Shown here one piece after another: positions 36,361 to 46,340 of a stretch of DNA of 49,000 nt; the stretch's first letter is position 1; each line of letters opens with the position of its first letter. Under the pieces are notes generated by a model. The model did not search any database, was not told the origin of the DNA, and was given only the letters and a program-made list of their open reading frames with translations. The DNA is taken from NCBI RefSeq assembly GCF_030272615.1, contig NC_081410.1, positions 116,945,140-116,994,139 of the forward strand, read 5' to 3'. Source of the DNA: Cryptomeria japonica. Lineage: Eukaryota > Streptophyta > Pinopsida > Cupressales > Cupressaceae. Position numbers and translations under genes: made by a program.

Positions 36361-36476
36361 ATGTATAGTCATAATCAACACATATAAAGATGCTCAAATA
36401 AAGTCTTGATGCAAATAAAGTCTGAATCGTAATTGATAAAAAGGCTGACAAAAATAGACATTCTAGACCCCTATCA
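36361..36476 (-). repeat. 5' LTR remnant fused to integrase
   Basis: About 116 bp matching the LTR start at 31484-31645, ending (plus strand) at CTAGACCCCTATCA. It joins integrase DNA directly, so most of the 5' LTR and the first part of the element are deleted. Confidence 0.7.
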
Positions 36477-38894
36477 TCCTACACTTTCTTCATACTTGGA
36501 AGGGTACTCAAATTTTGACTCCTACCTTCTCACCTTTTCATCCTTTCCTTTATAAGCAAGTCTTATTTGTACATTTCATAAGGATGTTAATGTGATATTT
36601 TTTTATTTCTCATTTGTGGATTATTTTGAGTTTGCAAGAAGATATTGATTGCTCAAACATGGTATTAGAGAAATCCTATAACTCCTTTTCCTTTCTCTCT
36701 TGAATTCATGAGGGTGGAAGTTGCAAACAATGTGTTTTATAATGAACCAAATGTCATAGTTGTGCTCAAGAGGGCCAAGAGACAAATTTTGACATATAAT
36801 AGAGTTTTCGAAGATGATATTTTTTGAGTTTTTAGAGGCCCATGAAGAGATGGATGGTTGTTGTATTGTATACATCAAAATGTTGTTAGTCTACCTTGAA
36901 AATCACTTGCATGAAAATCTATGTAGAAGCATTCAACTAAATAAGTTTTTAAATATTATTTTTGTAGCTTGTCGGTACTACCTATGTAGGCATGACATCA
37001 TCCTCCATAGGTTTGACACCTGTAGGTTGGCATGGTCGACTGGGAATATTTATTTAAAAAGAGTTATTCTATTCATTCTGTGCTTTATCATCTATCTCCA
37101 TTAATTACTACTATCAAGAGAATATTTGGTTGAATATTATGTCAGTGACAATATTTTATTGTCACTTAGTATATTCTACCATCTATTGTTGTTGTCACTA
37201 CTTGACAAAATAATTTATCGATAGGAATATTCTCCCCCAAATTTGACCCCTCACCATTGGCCACTCTAGTTTTTTTGCTTAACTTCGGGAGCCTTATTCT
37301 TGGTCATACAAACTTCTTTTTGAGTGATTTTTTTCATTCTGCATATTTTTTCATCCTCTATCTAGTGGTTGGAATTTTTTCCAACATGATATATATAATT
37401 TTTTCCAAATCCTAGATTCTCAAAGGACACCCTATAGAGTTCCCAATTTTAGAACTTTAGAAGGCTCTATGTAGTGGTGATGTTAATTTCCATGACTGTA
37501 TTTTAGATTATCAATTTATGAGTATGTCTATTTTTGGAGGATTTATGCATTAATCCACTTTGTGGATTCTGTAATAACTATATAATTTTAGGAGGGTTCA
37601 CATTTTTTAATTATGAGGGTTTTATTTTATGTTTTTGTCATTTTTTGAGTTTTGTAAGGCATACTTTGTTTATGTCTTATTTTTCCACTTCATGACATAA
37701 AACTTGTAAAAAATCTACAAATAGTAAATAAGTATATAAATACACTCATATCAAATGCCACAAAAACTAAATGTGTGTTTGTTAGGGAAGCAAATTTATT
37801 CTTACACTAGATTATATGTGTGATGGGGAGTTGTGTAGTGACTTAGATCTTTCATCATAAAAATGGATCCTCATAATTATTACCTCATGCTTGTGTGCCT
37901 TGTTTATGTACACCCTTATTTTAGTTCCTTGTACATTCATTGGATCAAATGTTGATTCTACACTCCTATGCACACTTTTATTCCCACTTTAAGTTGGTCT
38001 TCCAATACCACTTCCTCATCAAATTAAGGAGAAAATTATCATATGCATTATGCTCATGATTCCTTGGTTTCAATGGGATAAAGGAACCAAATGGACTTTT
38101 TTGTTACATCTGGAAGGCAAGAGAAATGAGAGATTACCTTTCATTTAAAAATGGTAAATTTTGGGGGATCCCATAGACCTACTCTTTTTATCTCTCCTAT
38201 GGGAGAATTATTTCAATGGATCATATTTAATGGGATTCTATTACTTATGTAGAGAACCATGAACTTTTTAGTAGTATACTCCATATCACTCATGCATCCA
38301 TATCTTTCTCCAAAATCATAGTACTATCTACATCTTCAACCTCACAAATTGAACATGATTTGCATCATCTATGTATTCATGCTTCAATAATGTACTATAT
38401 GTTCACTCATGTGGTGTTTTGTATACTTTATATGTTATCAAGAAACTATTTTCATTTCCACTAGCACAGGCACGTCATGAGGTTGAGCAGACAATATGAC
38501 TTCACCTTGGAGATAATGATAAGAATTCCTTGCAAACACTCATGAAAATTGAAAGAAGCCCCATCATCCAAATAAAAAATAAAGATAAAATATTATATCA
38601 CGTGATCCAAAATAACAATATTAGATATGTGGACAATCTATCTTGTCTTGCTTGTTCTTCTTGTGTGTGGCATGCCCTACTTACTCTAGCATCTTCTAAG
38701 AATTATTTGTCTATTGCGCATTTGCTTCACAAGATACTTCTTCATACCAATTATATGGGTATTCCATGCCTGAATGTTGCATCGATGAATCTCCTCACTA
38801 CCTAAATGGAGATCACCCCTAGCATGTATCTTAACATAAACATCAAGTTTGATAAGTAGCAACAAACACAATTAATTTTTCTATTGTAGGAACA
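36477..38894. other. Non-coding stretch, no gene supported
   Basis: Short frames only (for example 36814-37104, 38530-38805) with no motif recognised. The last few hundred bases may be the degraded region upstream of RT in the plus-strand gypsy element. Confidence 0.5.
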
Positions 38895-39600
38895 TAAGAT
38901 GACTTTTTTCTGAGACTATCATGACATGAAGGAGCTTGATTTGAATCTTTGCACACACAAGATTTAGATCAAAGAAGACAGCAAACCATTTAGACAACCT
39001 TAGAGAAGGATGCATCCTGACATGAAATAAATAGTAATGACAAAATTGTAAAAGATACTTGATTCTAGGTTTACATATCCAATCTCTAATAGTCAATGGA
39101 TCTCACCTTTGGTATTCGTTCTAAGAAAGGAGGGAAGTGGATATTTTGTGTGGATTATAGAGAACTCAATTCAACAACTAGGAATGATTACTTTCCTCTT
39201 CCTTTCATTGACCAAGTACTGGACTCTAGTGGGAAATAAATACTTCTCTTTCCTGGACGATTCTAGTGGCTGCAACCAGATAAAATTTGCACCAAAGGAC
39301 CAAGACAAGACAACATTCACTCATTCTTGGGGTACATAGGCATATGCAGTCTTTCCTTTCATTGTTTACAATGCTACTGCTACTTTTTGAGGATAAATCC
39401 TTATTATTTCCTCATACCTAACACATGACTGCATGGAAGTGTATATGCATGATTTCACCACATATGGTGATAGTTATGAAAAAGCATTGTCCAACTTGAA
39501 GAAGGTGTTGTAGAGATGCCAAGACTGCCACTTAATATTGAACAATGAAAAATGTTACAAAATGATTCAAGAAGGTGTAGTGTTTGTTTATTATGTTTCT
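38895..39600 (+). pseudogene. gypsy reverse transcriptase
   Basis: Reverse transcriptase read across frame changes. In order: YHDMKELDLNLCTHKI; SNSQWISPL (about 39085-39108); GGKWIFCVDYRELN (39130-39172, the usual RMCVDYRALN block); NDYFPLPFIDQVLD; KYFSFLDDSSGCNQI (about 39238-39284); DQDKTTFTHSWGT; and VYMHDFTTYGDSYEKALSNLKK (about 39440-39502), where the catalytic YxDD/FMDDF has become YMHDF. Frames shift near 39110 and 39235 and there are stops, so it is inactive. Confidence 0.9.
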
Positions 39601-39799
39601 TAGTAACGTATACAAGTGTACCCTACAAAAATTGAGATAATAAAGAATCTATACATCCATGTTAAGAAGAAGGTCGTTAGAATTTTTTTAGCACATTTTT
39701 TTAATTATAGAAGACTCATTAAAGACTTAAGAAAGATTGCATCATCATTATTAGTTATGCTAACAAAATACGTCGAATTTAAAAATATTGAGACATGCC

Positions 39800-40057
39800 A
39801 AAAAAAAATTCAGGCTCTAAAAGATATATTAATCAAAATGTCTGTCCTTAGAGGTCCAAATTGGAATATTCCATTACACATTCATATTAATGCTTCAAAT
39901 TATGTTGTTGGAGGATTCCTTTGACAAAAAGGAGTGATTGAATATGCTATTTTCAATGTTAGTAAAATCTTGCATGCAACAGATTTCAACTACAAAATGA
40001 CAAAAAATGGCATGCTTCAAGTCATCTATGCTCTAAATAAATTTAGGCACAACCAAG
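39800..40057 (+). pseudogene. gypsy RNase H, 5' part (before solo LTR B)
   Basis: HIHINASNYVVGGFL corresponds to the family's xxTDASDxAxGAVL block, with the catalytic Asp changed to Asn. YAIFNVSKILHATDFNYKMT and VIYALNKFRH follow. The sequence is interrupted after FRHNQ by solo LTR B at 40058 and resumes at 41506. Confidence 0.87.
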
Positions 40058-41505
40058 TGTATGCGGGAAAAGCAGGTCAATAGAACTCAATATGTGGAAA
40101 ACGAAGCTCAAAGAGGCTTTGCTCACACACCCACAGGACTTCTTGGTGCAAGCTATGGAGTCATGAAGTATGGCTCAGCTTCCCAAGGTTGGTTACATGG
40201 TTCTCTATCTCACAAGGTCCCTCAAACCAATGTCTTTGCTCTCAGATCACTGAGCAAAGTGGTTTAGGGATGACAAATGCAAGAACGAGGGATGCTTTGG
40301 TTGATTTTAAGATGAAATGCATCCTAAGTTATACATGATCCTATAAATGCAATAAACTAGTTATAAGATGACAAGATTAGTAACAAGACTATCCTAGCAT
40401 GCTATATTAGTCTATGATTAAGCTAAATGATAAGGAAAATACTCTAAACATGCATATTTAGATTAATTCCTATTTAAAAGAGAGGCTAAATGATGAGCAT
40501 AAATGAGATATTAAAACTTGCATGGATTTGAGTATAAGTGTGATGCTTAAAGACTTGGATGATGAAAATGGAGGAATGAGAGCCCTATTTATAGCAAAAA
40601 TAGGGCAATGGATGGTCAGGATTGAAAGAGGTAATCAAGGGTTGAGTTTGAAAGTTGGGAATCCATGTTTGCAATTGTCACCAATGAAATGGTGACAAAT
40701 GTCAACATAAGACTAGGTTGAGAAGAGAGGTAGGAAGCATTAAATGCTTGAGAAGACCTCATGGTTATCTTAGCGGGTAAGGGTTATGGTTAAGTTAAGG
40801 TTATCCAATGGATAAAGGTTTTATCCAAAGGATAAACTCTTGTGCAAAAGATTAAGGATAACCGTGGTCAAAGCAATAAATGCTTGATGAGACCCTTGGG
40901 TTACATGGAGGTTGAGTTTAGGGAAATTCTTTAATCATGCTAGAGGGTTTAGTTAACCATTAATGGTTTGGGAGACTTTCAAAGTTAAGTGGTTGAAGCC
41001 TTTAAGGGTTTTCAAAGACTTTGAGGGTTTGAGAAGTGACTTCCCCTTGGTTAGGGATGTGACAAAGTTTAGGAAATGGGTTAGGTTAATTTAGAAGTGA
41101 TTAGAAGAGTCTAGAAGGGGTTAGGAAGGGGATTTAGGAGGCAAGTCGGAGAAGTAGGATTTTGCAAGTGGATGAAGGGATAATAGAATTTAATTGAATA
41201 AAATGAATTTAATTCAATTTGGTTGTAATTTGGGGAAATCAAATAAATTAGATTTATTCAATTTAGGATAAACTATTTAATTAAATTTGAATTTAATTAA
41301 AAGTGGATAGAAGGGATTTAATTGAATAAAATGATTTATTCATTAAATGTCAAAAGAGGCCTAGTGAATTTAATTAAAATAAATTGAGTAATTTACTTAA
41401 TTTAAATAGAGGAATGTGGGTGATTCAATTAAATTGGATTTAATTAAATAGAGAAATGAACATAAAATATTCATTTAGGAATATGGTCATTTTTATACGT
41501 CTACA
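40058..41505 (-). mobile_element. Solo LTR B, inserted in gypsy RNase H, TSD CCAAG
   Basis: Plus-strand reading TGTATGCGGG to CGTCTACA, flanked on both sides by CCAAG (40053-40057 and 41506-41510). It is the inverted counterpart of solo LTR A over its whole length: the 'ACAGGACTTCTTGGTGCAAG' end, the TATA box (reverse complement at 40585-40593) and the A/T-rich block at about 41170-41460 all correspond. It therefore reads minus-strand sense. No internal region is left. Insertion split the RNase H of the plus-strand gypsy element, giving a relative age order. Confidence 0.92.
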
Positions 41506-41700
41506 CCAAGTATCGAGTGTTTGTGCATATGGGTCATGTAGTGATAAGGTACTTGATGAACACATCTATTGTTAATGGTAGGTTAGTTGCATGGTTACTC
41601 TTATTGTAGGAATTTGATATTACCATAATAGACAAATATGGTAGAGTCAATATTATTGAAAATTTTATTTCTAGTCTCACAAATGCAAAATCAGAACTAT
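41506..41700 (+). pseudogene. gypsy RNase H, 3' part (after solo LTR B)
   Basis: YRVFVHMGHVVIRYLMN, GRLVAWLLLL and EFDITIIDKYGRVN match the family blocks YxVxTDHxALxYLxxK and the WLLxLQEFDFxIxxxxGxxNxxAD end. The catalytic TDH Asp is replaced (HMGH). Confidence 0.88.
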
Positions 41701-41783
41701 TCATAGATGAATCCTTCCCAAATGAGCATCTCTTTGCTTCACAAATATACAATTTATGGTATGCAAATATAAAAAATTACCTT

Positions 41784-42212
41784 GTGTTAGGTAAAATGCC
41801 TCCATACTTCTCTCCAAGGAAAAGGCATCAATTAGTGGAAAAGAGTTTCCCATGCTCTTGGATTTTAGGCTACCTATTTTATATATGGCTTAACAATATC
41901 ATGAGAAGATGCTTAAGAGAATATGAGATCCATGACATTATCCAAGCCTTCCATGGTGAACCTTGTGGGGGCCACTTTGTAGCCAAGAGGACTACCTTGA
42001 AGGTTCTTAATATAGGCTATTATTGGCCATCATTGCATAAGGATTCACTTAGGTGCACCAGACATTGTGACAGATGTCAAAGGATGGGTAGACCCACATG
42101 TTCTAATGAGATGCCTCTGCAAATTCAACTAGTTCTAACACCATTTAATAAATGGTGTTTGATTTTATTGGCCCAATTGACCCACTTTCCAATAACAGGG
42201 AGTGCATTCTAG
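41784..42212 (+). pseudogene. gypsy integrase zinc-binding (H2C2) domain
   Basis: A 142-codon open frame between RNase H and the integrase core. FHGEPCGGHFVAKRTT, LNIGYYWPSLHKD and CTRHCDRCQRMGRP form the HX6H...CX2C zinc-binding domain (H57, H64, C95, C98 of this frame). DNA recognition and integrase multimerisation depend on this domain in the family. It runs out of frame near 42150, where the core continues in the overlapping frame. Confidence 0.93.
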
Positions 42213-43010
42213 TCTATATAGATTATATAGAAAAGTGGGTTGAGGTCAAGGCTAAAAAGCATGAAAGATACAACAAGGTTGCAAAGTTCTTTATGAATAG
42301 ATATTCACTAAGTATAGGGATCCAAGAGCAATGATAAAAAATCAAGGTCCTTAGTTTACCTCATCTCTAAAATAGACACTAATGATTAAATATAAATTGA
42401 GACACGGGAAATCAACACCCTACCATCCATAGTCAAATGGATAGGTAGAGGTGACTAATAATTAAACAGAAGCAATCTTGACAAAATTGGTATCTCTTCA
42501 CAAGAATGATTGGGATTCTAGACTTGAAAAATTTGTTTGGGCCTATAGAATAACCTAGAAGGCAACAATTGGTTTCACACCATTTGAATTGGTTTATGGT
42601 AAGAAAAAATTTCTTCCAATAGAATTTAAACATAGAACATTAAGGACAACAATTGAACTTGGCATGGAACTATCACAAGCTCAATAGGAACAAATTGACC
42701 ATTTAAATGCCTTGGATGAATTTAGGAAAGAAGCATTTTATCGTGAATTAATCCAAAACCAGAGAATAAAGCGGCTTGATAGATCCATTAAAACAAGGCA
42801 ATTTGAGAAGGGTGGTTGGGCCCTCCTTTAAAAATCATGGTGTAAAGATAACAAAGGGAAACTCTAAACCGATGGTTGGGTCCCTATGAGATAGAAGAAG
42901 TATTTTCCAATGGTGTTTTCAGACTTCAAACCATTGACTCAGGTTCTTACTTTTGATCAATGGCCATCAACTCAAATTACATAAGAATCATATCAATAAA
43001 GATGAATTCT
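42140..43010 (+). pseudogene. gypsy integrase core and C-terminal domain
   Basis: DFIGPIDPLSNN starts the core with the first catalytic Asp (near 42155). LVYIDYIEKWVEVKA follows. The second catalytic Asp is lost (IKNQGP where TDQG is usual, about 42340). The Glu is present in VEVTNN (about 42450). WAYRIT, TIGFTPFELVYGKK, PIEFKHRTLRTT and FEKGGWALL of the C-terminal domain are readable. Several TAG/TAA stops occur at positions where related copies have Gln, compatible with C-to-T decay. Confidence 0.9.
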
Positions 43011-44159
43011 TGAAGCAGCTCGCCCTAAACACACCACTAGAAGTCCTTGCAGCATCTACACCTGATAATCCAATATCAGGGGTAGATAATTTTTTTGAAT
43101 AACTTATGTTTGCAAAATTCATAATAAATTTCCCATGCCTAGGAAAACTTGATCATTTCATAATAAAGTATCTTTACGTCACCAACCACCTAGGATTGGC
43201 TTTAAATCATATGCAAGGGCCATGTTCCCGCAACAACATAGTCATGGCTTGTTCAAATTTAGTCCACAATAGCAAACTTTAGTCCACAATAACACACTTG
43301 AGTCACTATCAACCAACTTCAATTTATGTTAGCTCACTCTACATCCATATCACATCACTAGCACATGTTAGCCAACAAATTCAAGATTCACCTTTTCACT
43401 AGCTAATCAATCGATGACATGACTTGTTGCCTTCAAATTTAGACTCACATGCATCGTCTATTATACATGCAACTGATGTCACATCAGTAAAAATCACAAT
43501 GATGCTATCGTTATTAACCGATATGAAAACTTTTTATACAAACTAAGTATTTCAAATTTATCGCATTACTACATAATAACTTTATTTATTATCTCTCTTT
43601 CATTTTAAATATTAATATTTTGTGCTGAATCTACATTCTTAGTTCTCCACCCTATCATTATGCATGTATGGACACTTACAAAACTGTAAGTTGGGGGTGA
43701 ATCATTAGTTGAAGATAGTTTGTATAATTTTATCCCATAATTGCTATCCTTTTCAAATTTTATCCACCAAGCATCCCTAATCAATGCAATGTACTTTCTC
43801 AGATACATCAGTCATTACAATAAGTGATCACTTGTTATCATCTACCTCTAGAAATTAAGAACTTACCCTTATTTTCAAATATTTTTATGAGTAAAATGGG
43901 TAACCAATGAACAAAGCTATAATTCCTTTGAAGACTAGAGATTTGAAAAGGTAAAAAAGTTTAATTTGAGGTGCTTACAAAGGTGAAAGCAGCAAAAAGA
44001 GAATTGATATCAACTAAGTCAAATGAATTGGGTTCAAAATTAAATGGAATGAAAGGAGACCTCGGAAAGAAGGAACCTATAGACCACCTGATAGTGGACA
44101 CTAACTAAGAATGTAGGTAAGAAATAGAGGATGTCAAATGGTTAAACTAGTTCCATAAA
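43011..44159 (+). other. Spacer between integrase and accessory ORF
   Basis: No coding signal. It contains the internal polypurine tract near 43690. Confidence 0.55.
43686..43700 (+). promoter_or_regulatory. Internal polypurine tract, gypsy (+)
   Basis: GTAAGTTGGGGGTGA, preceded by GGACACTTACAAAACT. It occupies the same position, about 675 bp after integrase, as the tract at 34851-34870 in the minus-strand gypsy element. Confidence 0.65.
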
Positions 44160-46320
44160 TTGAATGAATACAATGAAGAGGTGACACTACAATTTCTCTA
44201 TCCCTCAAAGATAATGTAGCTATAATAAAAGGGTTAACGATCAATGCTACTGTGATGGACATAGAAGAGGCATCTAGCTTGTCCACTGAAGGGGAGGATT
44301 ATCTAGAGCATCATGATGCTATATCAACAATGGCTAAGTTCACTAGGCATGAAGATGACCCACTAGATATCTCCAACCAAGGCATTAAGAGGTATCCCTT
44401 CCAAGGAAGTGGGTATATTTTTGCTTGCACATCATAAGTTATTTCACAAGTGTGAGGGAAGGCTAGATCACTATTATACTCTCACCATTTCAATCTCTTG
44501 AGTCATTTGTGTCATGGGAGATTGGTGAATGTGCTAGATTATCTTGCTCATTTTCTGTCCGAGACAGTAGTAGAAGTTCATAAAGGTAAGGACACCTTGC
44601 AATTTCTCATCATTGTTTGATTGCATTGCTTGTTAAAATAATTTTGGGCATTTATAACCCAAACATGAGTTGGGAGTAATCTAAAAGGCTTAAGTTAATA
44701 AACATAAGAGCAGGGGGTTAGAAATTGAGAGTTGAGGGAAAGAATGGGGAGAAGAGGGAAAGTAGAAAAATGATAAGTGATTTTGGACAAGAAAACCATG
44801 CAGAGGAAGTTTAAGTCCTCTAAGAGTGAGGTAAATGATCAATGAAAGCTCCTCCTATAGTCAAAGACCCATGGTCAAAAATTAGCACAAAAAATTGCAA
44901 CCTCGTCTCAACCCAAGAAAAGTGAAAAGCATTCAAAAGATAAAAAGAGCAAGGGAAAGAAGAAAACTCCTATAAAGGAGAAGTATCATAAACATTAGAA
45001 ATTCCCTAATACTATAAAAAGGTGTGAAAGAGACAATATTTCCTCTAGACAGAGGAAAGAACCAAAAGAAAAACCTTCATCTCTTCACTCTCATAAAAAT
45101 TTTAAACCCTCACTAAGTTAAGGAAAGAAAACAATTATTGAACCCACACCCAAGAAGAAATAAATAGAGGAGCCATCCATTGTCATAATCAAGAAACAAA
45201 AACCTAAGTCTCCTCTTTCTTTTGATAAGCAGAAGAAGGGAGCTCATTTTTTTCCTAATTTATAATAAAAACTAGGGTCACAAAGGAGAAGGAAACCAAC
45301 ACTACACATGTGATGGATAAACGACCTCCCATCTCTTCTAAAATCATTAAACAGGATATTTCTACTGCAATTAGAGTGGAAAAGAAAGGTAAAAGGTAGA
45401 GAAACAGTGGAAAATCTCCTCAAAAACACTACAAGATAAAATCCGAGGTGGGTACCAAAATGGCCAAACTAAAATTTAACAAGTACTAGATGTTGAGTAT
45501 GGAACTAGTAGTGAGAGAGAGTTCTTGTTTAAGAAAATTCCATTGGTGGGAGGAGAGGAATATCTTCTAACACCAATATGGAGTCTTTTGAAAGACCAAT
45601 TGAGCATTTGCTAAAGGGAGGAACATAAGATTCAATGGAAATAATTCAGCAACAATAAACTAGATAAACTAGGGAACAAAATTAGAAAGAGAGGTTCAAG
45701 ATGTGACTGAGCAGTAGGATACTAACCTATATAGGCTAGAAAAAATGATTGCCAAATAGTATAAAAAGGTCATTGAGAAGATTGTAAAATCTCCTCCTAT
45801 TACTAGCATTCCTCGTGCCTCTTCTATGTTACCTTGGCCCACAATTACACTCAAAATATCGATGAAAGTTCAGTAGTTATAGCTATAGGAGAAGAAATTG
45901 ATATAAGAGAAAGCACAGATGCAATAAAAGTTTGATAAGGAAACACAAGAAAAAGATAAGGAGATTAATAAGTTGAAGAGTAAGGTAGGTGTCATAGAAG
46001 CTACTGTAGCCAAGATCATCAATTACAGACCTCCAGCTAGGGCATGTACTCTTTTTTTAAGAGAGAAGTTGCTATGCGAATTTACTATCATCTACCTTTC
46101 TCCTTAGTAACTCCTAAATAAATTTTTAATGTTTTCAATTCAGCCACCCCTGAATTACAGAAGTCCATATGTAAATTTTATTTACATAATATTTTTTTTC
46201 CCTGTGATCCTAACTAGAACCTCCTATTATACATTGGTGATGAACAAGTAGGATCTTTTTGTTCTTACACAAAAAATAAAGAGATTCGAGGTAAACAAAT
46301 CAACATTTACAAAAAGGTTG
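44160..46320 (+). pseudogene. Accessory ORF of gypsy element, homologous to 31690-34500
   Basis: Second copy of the unrecognised accessory protein. In order: KDNVAIIKGLTINAT (about 44208-44250); DYLEHHDAIS; DPLDISNQG; LLYSHHFNLLSHLCHGRLVNV from 44471 (two in-frame stops upstream in the same frame); a Lys/Ser-rich linker (44880-45240, QPKKSEKHSKDKKSKGKKK); a coiled-coil-like stretch EKDKEINKLKSKVG leading into ACTLFLREKLL (about 45940-46070); then VTPKxIF, ICKFYLHN, GSFCSY and KEIRGKQ (46070-46298). The segment after EIRGKQ in the other element is absent because sequence changes at 46341. No function is proposed. Confidence 0.72.
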
Positions 46321-46340
46321 ATAAATTAGTTGTTCTATCT

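Larger units (their letters stand above)
31484..36476 (-). mobile_element. Ty3/gypsy element with large accessory ORF, internally deleted
   Basis: Minus-strand order is a 5' LTR remnant (36476 to about 36360), the integrase core from its middle onward (36360-35515), an internal polypurine tract (34866-34853), a long accessory frame (34500-31690), PPT (31658-31646) and the start of the 3' LTR (31645 downward). Both LTR starts read TGA(C/T)AGGGG(C/T)CTAGAATGTC. Gag, protease, RT, RNase H and the first half of integrase are missing at a junction near 36360. The far end of the 3' LTR cannot be fixed because it runs into the microsatellite with nested insertions. Confidence 0.75.
38895..46340 (+). 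mobile_element. Ty3/gypsy element with accessory ORF, degenerate
   Basis: Plus-strand order RT, RNase H, integrase, internal polypurine tract, accessory ORF. Integrase after RT identifies Ty3/gypsy. RNase H is split by solo LTR B. No gag, protease or LTR of its own is recognised: the 5' side fades before 38895 and the 3' side is cut at 46341. It is of the same type as the minus-strand gypsy element (shared integrase style, spacer, PPT and accessory ORF). Confidence 0.82.

Noticed and set aside
40061-40267. 68-codon plus-strand frame
   Set aside because: Lies inside solo LTR B and is antisense to the LTR's own direction.
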